DNA from: Aselliscus stoliczkanus
Taxonomy: Eukaryota; Chordata; Mammalia; Chiroptera; Hipposideridae
NCBI GenBank assembly: GCA_033961575.1
Contig: CM066731.1
Location: 129,759,001 to 129,823,000, forward strand
Direction: 5' to 3'
DNA: 64,000 nucleotides
Shown here: positions 1 through 10,980 of the stretch, one piece after another
Layout of the letters: each line of letters starts with the position of its first letter
Numbering within the stretch: position 1 is the first letter of the stretch
Made by a program: the position numbers and the translations under genes
Notes under the pieces: model-generated
The model's database searches: none
Told to the model about the DNA's origin: nothing
The model's input: only the letters and a program-made list of their open reading frames with translations

Positions 1-124
1 CAGTGGCTTAAACAATGAGAGGACAAGGGATGTGAGATGTGGTCAAAATATACACAAGGCTCAGATCATATGTGGACTTATTGACCATGATTAAGGAGTT
101 GAATTTGATTTTAATACTACAGTG

Positions 125-300
125 GAAATCCATTAGAGGGTTTAATGTAAGGAAAAAATATGAATGACATTTTCAAGGATCACCCTGCCTGTGGTATTGA
201 GAATGGTTTATAGAGCAGAAGAGAGGAGGTAGGGAGATCAGGCAAGAGGTACTATAGCCTTCCAGATAAATATGGTGGATTGGACACTTATGTTTACCTT
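125..300 (-). repeat. L2 LINE fragment, degraded
   Basis: The stretch around 'ggatcaccctgcctgtgg' through 'ggtggattggacac' reads like the reverse complement of the L2 reverse-transcriptase region. It is old and short, and no target-site duplication is visible. The assignment rests on remembered consensus only. The A-rich tract at 340-390 that follows may be the residue of another retroelement tail. Confidence 0.45.
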
Positions 301-1199
301 TATTCCTTTCTGTAACTCAACTAAAATTACAGAGGAGTCACAAAAAAAATGAACTCAAAAAAATAAAACAGCAACAAAAAAACACCATGTGTTAAGAGAT
401 GACCATAGCTACATTATATGCATTAAACAGGAAAATGGAGGTGATTCTCTGGAATTTGGGTGTCATCTTAGAGAACAGTGTGGTTAAATGAAAGTGTTCA
501 TATTGAATGGAAAATCGTGCAGCTCTCCCCCTTTCTCCATTCAGCAGAGATTGCTCCTACACAGGCTGATACTCTCCAGGCAGAGGATAGGACTTCATCT
601 CTGAGAAAATTGAGCAGCTCAAGATTTTGTGTCTATTAGATTTTAGTGAGAGTCACCAATTAGCATTTTCTTATGCTTTTTATCCAATTGAAATAATTTA
701 TCTGGGTGACTTTAGAACATTTAAACTCCTCAGAGATTTTGATAATGGCTATGGGCATTATACCCTTTTTTGATCCTAGCTAAGACAGAGTTGAAATGAG
801 CTTCCCTTAGTATAAGACTTTCTCATTTTATATTTTACTGTTTTTGTTCGAAAATTAGTTAACTCTTCTAATATAAAATGCCCAAAACTATATACTCTGT
901 TTTTTCTTTTCATTCCTACTTGAAGACCAGACAATTCTCATCTATTTTGTAGATCTTGTCAAATACTAATTACAGTTCTATTCTATAAAATGGAATCCAG
1001 TTCTATTTTTTCCTACCTCTACCTTTGGAGCAACAAGATCATTAATAACACAATCTGTCTCCCAGTTCATAACATACATAACATGAATTACCATTTTCCT
1101 GCCTCTGATATCAGTTCCTTCACCACCTACTATCCAGGCATTAAACCAATGTTATATATTTGATGTTTATTGTAATGGTGGTATCCCACTTGTCATATC
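301..1199. other. Unique AT-rich sequence, nothing recognised
   Basis: Apart from an A-rich tract near 340-390, I see no repeat, open frame or splice-like exon here. Confidence 0.4.
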
Positions 1200-1460
1200 T
1201 GTGGTTGAATCCCTGAGGCTAGGATAATTTATGAAGTGTTAACAAACAACCCCCAAATCTGGGTGCCTAAATACAACTACATTTTTTTGCTTGCTCGTTC
1301 CATGTTTGCTGCTGGTCCAGGCATCTCTTTTGAGCTATTATTTTCCATATATTGACTCAGTATTCCATGCTGTTTTGATCTTCCTGTCAATACATACTTC
1401 TACCATCACTCTAGTAAGAAAGAGGCTGAGGATTTGAGTACTGCCTTTAAATACTTCCAT
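1200..1460 (-). repeat. MaLR/MLT-like interspersed repeat fragment
   Basis: The run 'gctaggataatttatgaa' followed by 'aacaaacaacccccaaat' and a 'gtgcctaaatacaactaca' segment resembles the reverse complement of an old mammalian LTR-type repeat ('taacaaacaacccc...gtggcttaaaacaac'). It is diverged, and the class is assigned from memory. Confidence 0.4.
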
Positions 1461-1755
1461 CGATAAAAGACAAAAGTCATTTTTTTTCTCAAATTATTTG
1501 GCCAAAGTAAGACTTATGTGGAAAAGTGCAAACTTCCCTGTGTCTTTAACAAGAGAGAAGTCAAATTTTATTTAACATTAGTAATGTGTAGCACAGAAGA
1601 TACTGCCTCTCCTAAATAAGAAATAGATGCTATAAATAAAAGTACTTTGGAGAATGAAAAGACCCCTTGGTTGGAACAGAAATTTAAAAAAAATAATAAT
1701 AATTGCAAGTATTAGAAGGTTTGAGGAATTTCTGGAAAATAGAACAAAAATAAAA

Positions 1756-1797
1756 AGAGATTGTACACCAGAAACTAATTAAAATAAAAAAAAAGAG
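1756..1797 (+). repeat. Minimal L1 3'-end scrap
   Basis: 'ttgtacaccagaaactaa' followed by an A-rich tail matches the last bases of mammalian L1 3' ends ('ttgtacacctgaaactaa'). Only about 40 bp remain. Confidence 0.4.
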
Positions 1798-2730
1798 ATT
1801 GGACCTTTCTTGGAATTCTATGTTTAGCCAAACTATTAATCAAGTGCTACGGTAGAATTGAAGGTATTTCTCATTGAAGAACATCTCAAAACATTTGCCT
1901 CTCATACATTCTTTCTTAGAAATTAACTGGGGATTTTTTGCCAATACAAAGGTGTAAACCAGGAAAATAACAAGGGGTCCTGGAAATAAGGATTCCAACA
2001 TTGATAAGAAGTCAAGGGAATTCCCAGGATGAAGGTGATAGAAAACCAATGGGTCACAGTCAGATGCACTATGGACCTAGAGAGCAGCTAGCCTAGATAA
2101 AGTAAATAAAAGGCTCCGTGAGTAATTTCTCTAAGTAAGACATGACAAGAGGAAATGCAGAGATTACCTGATGTCCTTGAATCTGTTGAAGAGAAATTCA
2201 CATTTTTGGCTGTTGGTTTAGAGATGAATGAATTAACGTGTCCACTGATAAAATGAGTCATGACTCAGGGTAAACAAAGAATAGTCAAGAAAGAAAACAT
2301 CATCTTAGTTCACAATATGGCTCCACAAGCTGTGGATAAGATTTGCAAAATCATAATAACATAACATTTAATATTTGTACAAAAAGCTGCTCTATACATG
2401 GGGGCATAGGGAGTGGAAATTGTGTGCGTGCATGTGTGGGTGTGTGTTAAGGAGTTGAAATAATTTTCTTCTAGCAAGTAAATAGATATCTAAAGCTGAC
2501 AAATAAGATGTAGCAGTATAAACATATCATTTAAAAATATGGCAAAAATATCATATGGAAGAGTTAAAAGATAGGAAACAATTGCCTCTTTGGTGTGGCA
2601 GTTGGAAGTGGGGATAGTAGACTGTTGGGCTTTGTTATAAGTCCAATCTAACTTTTAAAACTATGCACCTGTTAGAAAAGTCACCAGTAGTTAAGAGAAG
2701 ATAATGTCTTGGATGCGAATGATAATAATG
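1798..2730. other. Unique sequence, nothing recognised
   Basis: No gene or repeat family is recognised. A short TG-rich patch occurs at 2424-2447. Confidence 0.4.
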
Positions 2731-2734
2731 GAGG

Positions 2735-3282
2735 TTGTAAATAAAAAGTCCTAATTCTGGATACATTTTGAGCATTTTGAGCCAGTGGTATTTGCTGACA
2801 GACTGAATGCTAAACAGTTTAAAAGGGATGAATAGGAATTCAGTTTTGGTGTGGTAAGTTTGGGATGCCTAAGACATCTAAGTGCAGAGGGTAGGTAGAC
2901 GTTGGTTATATGAGTGGACTGTTCAGGAGAGAAGTCTGGGCACAGGATACACATTTAGGAGGCATCAGGTTTTACAACTATGAAATCTTATCACAGAGTG
3001 AGTGAGGAAGCAGTTAAAGCATTGAGCCCTGGACACCATGAAGGTTAGAGAGAAAAGGAGGAAATGATAAAAAAATCTGAGAAGAGTAAGCTAGGGAAAT
3101 AAGAGGAAAACCAGGAGGACTGGATGTGCTGGAAATCAAATGAAGATAGTTTTTCCAGGAAGAGAGAGTGTCGAATGCTACAAACAGATGAAATAAAATG
3201 AAGCCTGAGAATTGACCACTGGGTTTGTTAATGTGGAGGTCGTTTGTGACCTTGATAAGGACAGTTTTGGTGGGGTCAACAA
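2735..3282 (-). repeat. L2 LINE, reverse-transcriptase region, degraded
   Basis: On the minus strand this translates with frameshifts into recognisable L2/CR1-type reverse-transcriptase pieces. 'TKTVLIKVTNDL' is followed by 'NKPSGQFSGFILFHLFVAFD', matching the family pattern of a VKVTNDLL block, then an S/G-Q-F-S-V-L-I-L-L-D-L-S-A-A-FD block. The nucleotide match to L2 (for example 'attcagttttggtgtg' and 'gaattgaccactggg') is strong for an element of this age. The element is a fossil with no intact frame and no visible target-site duplication. Confidence 0.75.
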
Positions 3283-3317
3283 ATGAAGGTGTCATAAAAG
3301 TGTTTAGCCCAATGCTA

Positions 3318-3490
3318 AATCTATATTATATAATATATACTTATGTATTGGATATATAAATATAAAATATACATTTTATAATATATAATATGCATTTTAA
3401 ATATATAATTTCTTCCCATTCTGTGGTTATTAAATAATATGCTCATTATAAAAAATTTTGAAAATATAAAAAAGAAAATATAAATACAAC
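3318..3490. repeat. AT-rich low-complexity tract
   Basis: The tract is dominated by short ATATAT/TATAAA runs with interruptions. Short open frames here are composition artefacts. Confidence 0.6.
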
Positions 3491-3608
3491 TAAGGGGAGA
3501 AAAACAAAGTGAATTAAAAAGAAGCAATGTTACTAGTTCAAAGATAAGAAATGGCAGTGACTTAGAATAGGGAAGTGGCAGTGGAGCTGGGGAGAAATTG
3601 ATAAGGTA

Positions 3609-4169
3609 TGAGGTCTGACAATTAAGTTCGCGAACTTATTGCAATGATGTTGCTAAACATTTTTTGATATCAGGGATTATTCATTATGAATTTGCACCAC
3701 TGGGCAAACTGATAACCAAGTTTACTATTTGGAAGTGCTGAAAAGGCTGCATGAAAAAGATGACCTGAACTTTTTGCCAACAATTCATGGCTCTTGCATC
3801 ATGACAATGCACCAGCTCACACAACACTATCTGTGAGGAAGTTTTTAGCTAATAAACAAATGACTGTATTGGAACACCCTCCCTACTCACCTGATCTGGC
3901 CCCCAATGACTTCTTCCTTTACTCAAAGATAAAGGAAGTATGGAAAGGATATTTTGATAACATTCAGGACATCAAGGGTAATACAATGACAGCTCTGATA
4001 GCCATTCCAGAAAAAGAGTTCCAAAATTGCTTTGAAGGGTGGGCTAGGTGCTAACATTAGTGCATAGCTTTCCAAGAGGAGCACTTAGTAGGTGATCATA
4101 GTGATATTCAGCAATGAGGTGTGTGCACTCTTTTTAGGATGAGTTTGCAGACTTAATTGTTGGAACCCA
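3609..4169 (+). mobile_element. Internally deleted mariner-type DNA transposon
   Basis: The left terminal inverted repeat is 'aggtctgacaattaagttc' (from 3611). Its degraded partner at 4140-4168 reads 'gagtttgcagacttaatt' before 'gttgg', and TA dinucleotides flank both ends (3607-3608 and 4170-4171). Inside, a plus-strand frame at 3794-4054 keeps the mariner catalytic core: an HDNAPAH motif, and 34 residues after its Asp the Asp of PNDFF, giving the DD34D spacing. Upstream, frameshifted remnants of the region before it ('GQTDNQVYYLEVLKRL') are readable. The N-terminal helix-turn-helix half is missing. At about 560 bp it is less than half the usual 1.3 kb, so it cannot be autonomous. Confidence 0.85.
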
Positions 4170-4171
4170 TA

Positions 4172-5995
4172 GATGCTGATGTAGGTGGAGCAAGCAGGAC
4201 TTGCTGAGGGACTATACCATGAGGGAAAGTGGAATTGAGAATGACTCAGAGATAAACTATATGAGTGAGTCTTCACTAAATCCCTCTTAGAAGTCCCTCA
4301 GGATTGTACTAAGTGCATGTTCTTCAATGAAAAGTTCAATTTTTCTTAAGTAAAGATAAAATTTAAAATTAAAAAAACATAGGCTTATCACCAAAATGGC
4401 TGTCTTTAACATCAACATTAGAAATTTGGGTCCTGTGCTAGCTGTGAAAATTGTTTGCTCTTTCATTCTTCCTCTTAGTGATTGTGCTTTCCATGGTGTA
4501 ATTCTTTTTTTCGTTTTCCAGCACATTTCATCAATTAGAAAATTATTCTGAAATTTCTTAAATGTATTTTGGAATTTAAAAGCAAGAAAAACTTATTTGC
4601 CATTATATGAAAACTAAAATATCCCATCAATCTTTTGCCTTAAGGTTTAAAGTAAAAAATAAATCAGTAAAGGATTTGTTTTGAAAAAGTAATTTTTGGA
4701 AATTGTACTTTCATTAAAATATCAAAGTCTTATCTGAGGGAGAAGGGAACATGTAGCAGAACCTTAAGTGCTTGATTCCATTTTTAATAATCCTGAATTA
4801 GCTCTGATGGTACCTGATGTCAAAATGAGTCACGTCTTATGAAATGAAAATAAAACTATTTTGATGTTTGTATGTTGGATGTTGAACAACATTTGTATGT
4901 TGTTCAATGAGAAACAATGCAAGAAATGAGACCCACATTCTCATCTAAGGTCTGATACTAATCAGCTCTATTTTTAGAGAAAAATAAACTAACATGTTTG
5001 AGCCTGGGTTTCTTCGATGTTGTGTTTTTCATATAGGGCACTTTTGGTAAAGAGTGCTGTCATCTATTTCATATGCAGGCCCCGTAATTCCTAATCCACG
5101 CTACATTGAAGGGCCTCCAGCATTAGTAAATCAGAGAACAATGAAGGCTTAATTATTTTCTATCGATTCATTTCGGTATTGGTTGTTTGTATTAAGAAAT
5201 TCCTTCTCTCAGGACCTCAGCGCGAAATCCTAGATCCTTCCAATGAACGGGCTCACGTCCATCCCTCACCTGTTCCATCACAACTGGTGTAGACACCTTT
5301 TCCCTCTTCTTTGGTATACAGGTCACAGTGGTGAGGAAGGAAGATCCCAAGGCTAATTGATTTCTCAGTGCTGCTATGCTGTCGTTATGTCTCCGTTAAG
5401 TAGAAAATCAGTATATTTTGGTTGAGTGTCTCCCGCAAGGAAGATATTAGGGGTGATGAGACATACAAGACATGTGAGCAGTTCTCAAAGAATTTAAAAT
5501 CTCTGTATAAGCAGAGATAAGTCAAGTGCACATAAAAAACAACTTGCAATCTGAAAAGTGATGGGGACAAAAAGTGCTGTAAGAATTCACATCCAGGAAC
5601 AATCATAGTGAGCTAGTATTGTCAGGAAAAGCTGCCTGGGGTGGGACCAGGTCTATTTTGATAGATTTATTTAAGTGATAGGAAATGTCAGGGATTGAGA
5701 GTGAGAAGGAGATGGTATGGATACAGACCCAAGAATTGTAATGGGAACAATAATAGTGGTAATAAAACCACAATAATAACTATAATTTAAAAACTCAATA
5801 ATTGTTAGCTAATCAGTACCCATTCCCCACTCCATCCCTACTACCATAACTATGGGCCCTGCAGTACAGGATATTAACTGGAAGATATTACAGGAAGACT
5901 ATTAGGAACATTTTATGATTCTCAGCATCCCTCAAGCCATGCGCCTTTGCCATTTTTTGTCTTCAACAGTGAAGAATTCCTGGCAGCCTAGCACA
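4172..5995. other. Mostly unique sequence with a possible conserved block
   Basis: No coding gene is visible. A perfect 11-bp inverted repeat lies at 4882-4907. The stretch 5060-5240 is less AT-biased, lacks repeat signatures and carries homeobox-like TTAATTA and ATCGAT motifs. The part at 5430-5720 faintly resembles L2 in reverse orientation but is too diverged to call. Confidence 0.4.
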
Positions 5996-5999
5996 GAGC

Positions 6000-6225
6000 T
6001 TTAAAACTTCGGCCCTGGCATCAGAATAAGTTCAAATCCTGTCTCTATCACGCACCAGTTATGTGACTGGGCAAGTTACTGAATGCTCTAAGTTTCCTTT
6101 TTTTTTTCGCGTAATAAAGGATAATAATAGTAATGCTTACTTCATTGTTTTCTAGAGATTAAATGAAATAGTTCATTTAAAGCACTTGCCACAGTGTTAA
6201 GCACATAGAAACACTTTATCACTTG
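6000..6225 (+). repeat. MIR SINE
   Basis: The order of landmarks is that of MIR: 'atgtgactgggcaagttac' (core, 'tgtgaccttgggcaagt'), then 'ataataatagtaatgctta', 'gagattaaatgaaatag' and 'aagcacatagaaac' near the 3' end. A T-rich insertion sits at about 6100-6108. Confidence 0.75.
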
Positions 6226-6534
6226 ACTATTTTTGACTGTTCATTTGACACTAGGCACAATATTAGTGATTCATGTCAGACTCCAAAATCCTAATGTATG
6301 CTTTTATTTTAGTTATTAATGAAATAAAATAAAACAAAAACAAACAAACAAAAAACTGGCAATGCTATAAATTAGTCTGGTGGTTTGGAAATAGTTTTTA
6401 AAAATATGTATTCTATTACACAAAACAAAGCTAGGCAGTCATTCAAAGCCATCTTATTTTAAGTGGCAGAAATTATTAGAAGGAAGTTCCCATCAGTTTT
6501 CAGATTTCTTTGTAATTAATACTATGAAACAATA

Positions 6535-7545
6535 ATAATCCCAGATAAGAATAAGCAAAAGTTTATCACCACCAAACCAGTATTACAAGAAATGTTAAAG
6601 GGGCTCCTTGAAGAAGGAGAAGAAGGAGGAGGGGGAGGGGGAAATAGAGGAGGAAGAGGAAGAGGAGGAAGGATAAAAAATATGAATAATAAAATGGGAA
6701 TAACTACATATCTATCAATAATCACTTTAAATGTAAATGGATTAAATGCTATAATCAAAAGACATCGGGTGGCTGCATGGATAAGAAAACGAGACCCTTA
6801 CATATGCTGTTTATAAGAGATCCACTTCAGATTGAAAGACAAACACAGAGTGAAAGTAAAGGGATGGGGAAAGATACTTTAGGCAAATAAATGAAAAAAA
6901 AAAATGAAAAAAAGCTAGAGTGGCAATACTTATATCAGACAAGTAAACTTTAAAACAAAGGCTATAACAAGAAACAAAGGACATTTGACATATAATAGCC
7001 AAGATATGGAAACAACCTAAGTGTCCACTGATAGATGAATGGATAAAAAAGATATGGTGCATATGTAAAATGCTATATTTCTAGGCTGTAAAAAAGAATA
7101 AAATCATACCATTTGCAACAACATGGATGAACCTAGAAGGTATTATGTTAAGTGAAATAAGTCAGAAAAAGAAAAACAAATACCATATGATTTCACTTAT
7201 ATGTGGAATCTAACAAACAAAATAAACAATCAAAACAGAAACAAACTCATAGATACAGAGAATAAACTGATGGTTGCTAGATGGAAGGGAAGTTAGGGGG
7301 CTGGGTGAGAAAGGTGAAGGGATTAGGAGATACAGATTTGGCAGTTACAAATAGCCACGGGTTTGTAAAGTACAGCACAGAGAAGACAGTCCATAATATT
7401 GTATTAAATATATATGATGCCAGGTGGGTATTAAAGTTATCAGGTCAGTCACTTCATAAGTTATATAAATGTCTAACCACTATACTGTACACCTGAAATG
7501 AATATAATATTGAATGTCAACTGTAAATGAATAATAAAATAACAA
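6535..7545 (+). mobile_element. L1 LINE with a large internal deletion
   Basis: The segment starts in the ORF1p C-terminal domain ('FITTKPVLQEMLKG', 6553-6603). It passes through an in-frame Glu/Gly/Arg-rich linker coded by a purine-rich tract (about 6605-6672) and enters the ORF2 endonuclease start ('YLSIITLNVNGLNA', 'DPYICCL') up to a stop at 6814-6816. Frameshifted endonuclease sequence continues to about 6985. From about 6990 the sequence jumps to the ORF2 end/3'UTR ('atagccaagatatggaaac') and continues to the 3' end near 7545 ('ctgtacacctgaaatgaat', then AATAAAA). Roughly 3 kb of ORF2, including reverse transcriptase, is absent. Confidence 0.85.
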
Positions 7546-7587
7546 TGAGGTTTATTTGTGAAGAGAACAGGAAAGACAGCAATATTA

Positions 7588-7845
7588 ACAGGCCACATTT
7601 ATTGAGCGCTTACTATGTGCCAGGCATTGGACTGGTATCTTATAGACAATATCTCACTTATGAGGTAGAAATTGCATTATCATCATTATTGTACCATTCC
7701 CATTATTTTTTATAAATAAGGAAACTGACTCAAAAAGGCTGAGCATCTTAGCCATGACCATACTGCCAGTAAGTGTAGACAGGGTATGGAGACAACCCCA
7801 GCAGTGCGAGTTCAAAGCTCTCATAACCACTTTGCTGTAGGGCAC
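7588..7845 (-). repeat. MIR SINE
   Basis: The sequence reads as the reverse complement of MIR: 'atttattgagcgcttacta', 'gtgccaggcattgg', 'aaggaaactgactcaaaa', then a degraded core. It is clearly recognisable but old. Confidence 0.8.
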
Positions 7846-9712
7846 AGGACATTGTGGGCACGGTGGTTAGAAGCTCTTGCTGGAGTAGCAGGTTCAGATG
7901 GGAGAGTAGTGGAGAGAAGATTGGTCTGGTAATTTGGGGCCAAGTATGCAGGGTTTTAAATACAAAGGAACTCCAGAAAGTCTACCTTGATCTCTCTTGC
8001 AAAAAAAAAAAAATAGTTGATCTGTTTCTGTGTTAGGGACATTATCACGTGGAATACATCTCACTGCCTGCTAGTGTATTTATATAAGACAGACGGTCAG
8101 TAAAGCACTTGGCTTGGTGCCAAGGTCCATAGTGACCGCTCCACAGCCAGTAGCTGTTTTCCTTATTATATTGTGGAAGTATTCTCATCTTACCTCCGCT
8201 TAATAAACTCACCAGATTAACCAGTGCTCTCTGTTTTCCTCTCAGAACATTTTGACTGATATAAAATGCCATGGCTGTGCCAAAGCAGGTCAGCTCTCAC
8301 CTGGTGTTCTGGTATGTTTGTCGTATGCTTTCCAAAGATGAAATGTGCTGTGCCCAAACCTGTTTGTCAGTCATATTTTCATCATTAATCTATTGTCATA
8401 TAAACTAATGAAATATGAATTGGCAATGGAAGAGATATTTCTATATAAACCTAGTTGAATGCTCTGGGTACCCTTGATAGAGACAAGTCATTAAAAAAAT
8501 ATGTCAAATTAGTTGTAAGAAGATGTAAAAGATAAAACATTTTTATATTCTGTACTCAGAAATATTCTGTATTCAGATTTCTTCCTAAGAGGTTTATAAT
8601 TCTTGCTTCACTGTTAAAAGTATGTTGTATCATGGGTATGTTTTATGATATAGAACTTGGGTAAATACAAAATTAACCTCATCCTCCTGTTAAAATAAAA
8701 ATGCAGGGCAATTTGGCATGCAGTTCACATAAGACGTATAAAAAGCATGTAGATAGCATTTTTGTTGTTCTTATTTACTTAGAAATTGCTATGATGTATC
8801 TCTTCAATATCCTGTGTTTGGTTTACATTTCTGAAAGAAAGGATATAAGCTATGCAATACGGTACTTTAATTTATGGTGGTGACCTTTTTATAAAGTATC
8901 TCAGTCAGCTCCTGAAGGGAGATGAGTGCCCTGTAGTTGCTGCCGAGTCTCCTATTCAATGCAGGGTTTCAAATTTAGAACTTTTCTGGTTTAGACGCTA
9001 TAAATTATTTATGCAGTATCAAGCTTTTTAAACCCTGTTTATGACAGCTTGAGATTTTGCCAATCTCGGTTGAGACAGTCTAAATAATTTATCTTGTGTT
9101 CTTTTAGTGTACTATATATTCTGAAGCCCAAGAAATGTTAAATAAGTTTTATTTTCTTCTCTGCTCTGCTGAGGTCAGAATTCTTTGAACACTCCTTGAT
9201 CCCTTTTCTCACTGTGCTGGGCTTCTTTTATACTTTCATATCATGCCTTTCTTATAGGTGACATTTTCACTTTATTGAACTTCTTTTTTAAGGAATCCTT
9301 TATCTCCCATTAATTATACATTGTAATTTCAGTTATAAATAAGAGGATATCTTTGCAAGTAAAGAATTCAATTATTTTTAGATCCCAGTATCTTCCAGGA
9401 GTATGAACAATGAATTAGTCTGGTTTGATTTTACCGAAATGTGTGAAGCATGAATGATAAACATCGAAAGAGTTCAAGGTTTCTTTAAGCAACTAACATT
9501 CGGGGATTTATGTAAATTTTATTTCAACATATTAACTATGAGATATTGCAAATATAGATTGTTGATTTTTCTTTTCTTGCTTCATTCAACAGTGTTTGCA
9601 AGATTTATTCATGATATAGAAATAGATTATTTTTTAATTTCCAAAGCTATGTAATGAGTATACCACAATCTATTAATATTTATTATGTGATTAGTGGATA
9701 TTTGTGTTGTTT
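7846..9712. other. Mostly unique AT-rich sequence
   Basis: 7895-7990 has faint similarity to L2 in reverse orientation ('ttggggccaagtatgcaggg'). The rest shows no recognised repeat or gene. A 12-base A run occurs at about 8001-8013. Confidence 0.4.
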
Positions 9713-9729
9713 CCAGTTTTTTGTTTCTT

Positions 9730-9797
9730 TTTGTTTTGTTTTTTTTTGAGAGCAGTGTCACTGGCCCTCATATGTGGGACCGAACCGGGGCCGCTGG
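9730..9797 (-). mobile_element. tRNA-derived SINE, single-head, very short copy
   Basis: The reverse complement carries 'ggccccggttcggtccc' and 'atatgagggccagtg', the B-box half of the local tRNA-SINE, followed by an A-rich tail. It is bounded by a 17-bp direct repeat 'ccagttttttgtttctt' (9713-9729 and 9798-9814), a target-site duplication. About 68 bp remain; the A-box half is absent. Confidence 0.85.
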
Positions 9798-9904
9798 CCA
9801 GTTTTTTGTTTCTTAAAACAATGTCCCTCCTTATGCAATATTAGCAGTTCTCTCAAGTATACTGATAAAGGTAGAACTTGTGGGGCAAACAGTATGTGTA
9901 TTCT

Positions 9905-10845
9905 CAAATTTTAATTTTTTTATTGAGGCATAATTGACATATAACATTATATTAGTTTCAGGTATACTACATAATGATTCGGTATTTGCGTATATTGAAT
10001 AATGATGACAATAAACCTAGTTAACATCTGTTACTACTGTCATTATACATAGTTAGAAAAAATTTTTTCCTGTGATGAGCTCTTTCAAGACCTACTCTTT
10101 TGGCAACTTTCAGACATGTAGTATAGTATTAGTAACTGTAGTCACCATGCTGTCAGTTACCTTTCCATGACTTATTTGTTTTGTAACTGGAAATTTGTAC
10201 CTTTTGACTCCCTTCAGTCATTTTTGCCCACACTCCCTCAAACCCCACCAGTTTCTTCTCTGTATATAAGAGCTTTTTTTTTTTTAAGATTCCACATATA
10301 ATTGAGGTCCTATGGCATTTGTCTTTCTCTGTTTGACTTACTGACATTTCACTGAACATATGCCCTCAAGATCCATCCATGTTGTCATGAATGGCGATAT
10401 TTTCTTCTTTTTTATGGGTATACCACATTATACCTATATGTACATACCACATTTTATTCATTCATCTGTTGGTGGACACTTCGGTTGTTTCTGTGGCTTG
10501 GTTGTTATAAGGAATGCTGCAATAAACATGGGGGTGCATACATCTTTTCAAATTAGTGTTTTTGTTTCCTTCAGATAAATACGCAGAGGTAAAATTAGTG
10601 GATCATATGGTAGTTCAATTTTTAATTTTATGAGGAACCTAAATATTGTTTTCATAGTGGCTGCACCAATTTACATTCTCATCAACAGTGCACAGGGGTT
10701 CCCTTTTCTCCACATCCTTATCAACACTTGTTACTTCTTGTCTTTTTGATAATAGCCCTTTTAACAGGTGTGAAGTAAATTCTCATAGTAGTTTTGATTT
10801 ACATTTCTCTGATGATTAGTGATGTACAAATATAGGTAGTTTTAT
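9905..10845 (-). mobile_element. L1 LINE 3' end, 5'-truncated
   Basis: The plus strand shows the reverse complement of the L1 3'UTR ('ttattgaggcataattgac', 'atataacattatattagtt') and then of the ORF2 C-terminal part ('tccatccatgttgtcatga', 'tccacatccttatcaacac'). The 3' end of the element is at the left. Its 5' end is around 10,840, so only the last 0.9 kb of the element survives. Confidence 0.85.
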
Positions 10846-10980
10846 TTCATGAATCCTATTCACCTAGAACTATCAGTTTCTAGTAAATGGAATATTTATT
10901 AATTTTGAAAATAGAGCATGTGAGAAAAAGAAAGGGCATATGATCAGTATTTGATTATGACAGCAAGTTCTGCCAATTTT

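Noticed and set aside
3794..4054. Mariner transposase frame as a domesticated gene
   Set aside because: Only the C-terminal catalytic part is open. The N-terminal half is deleted and frameshifts lie just upstream, with decayed terminal repeats, so it is a relic.
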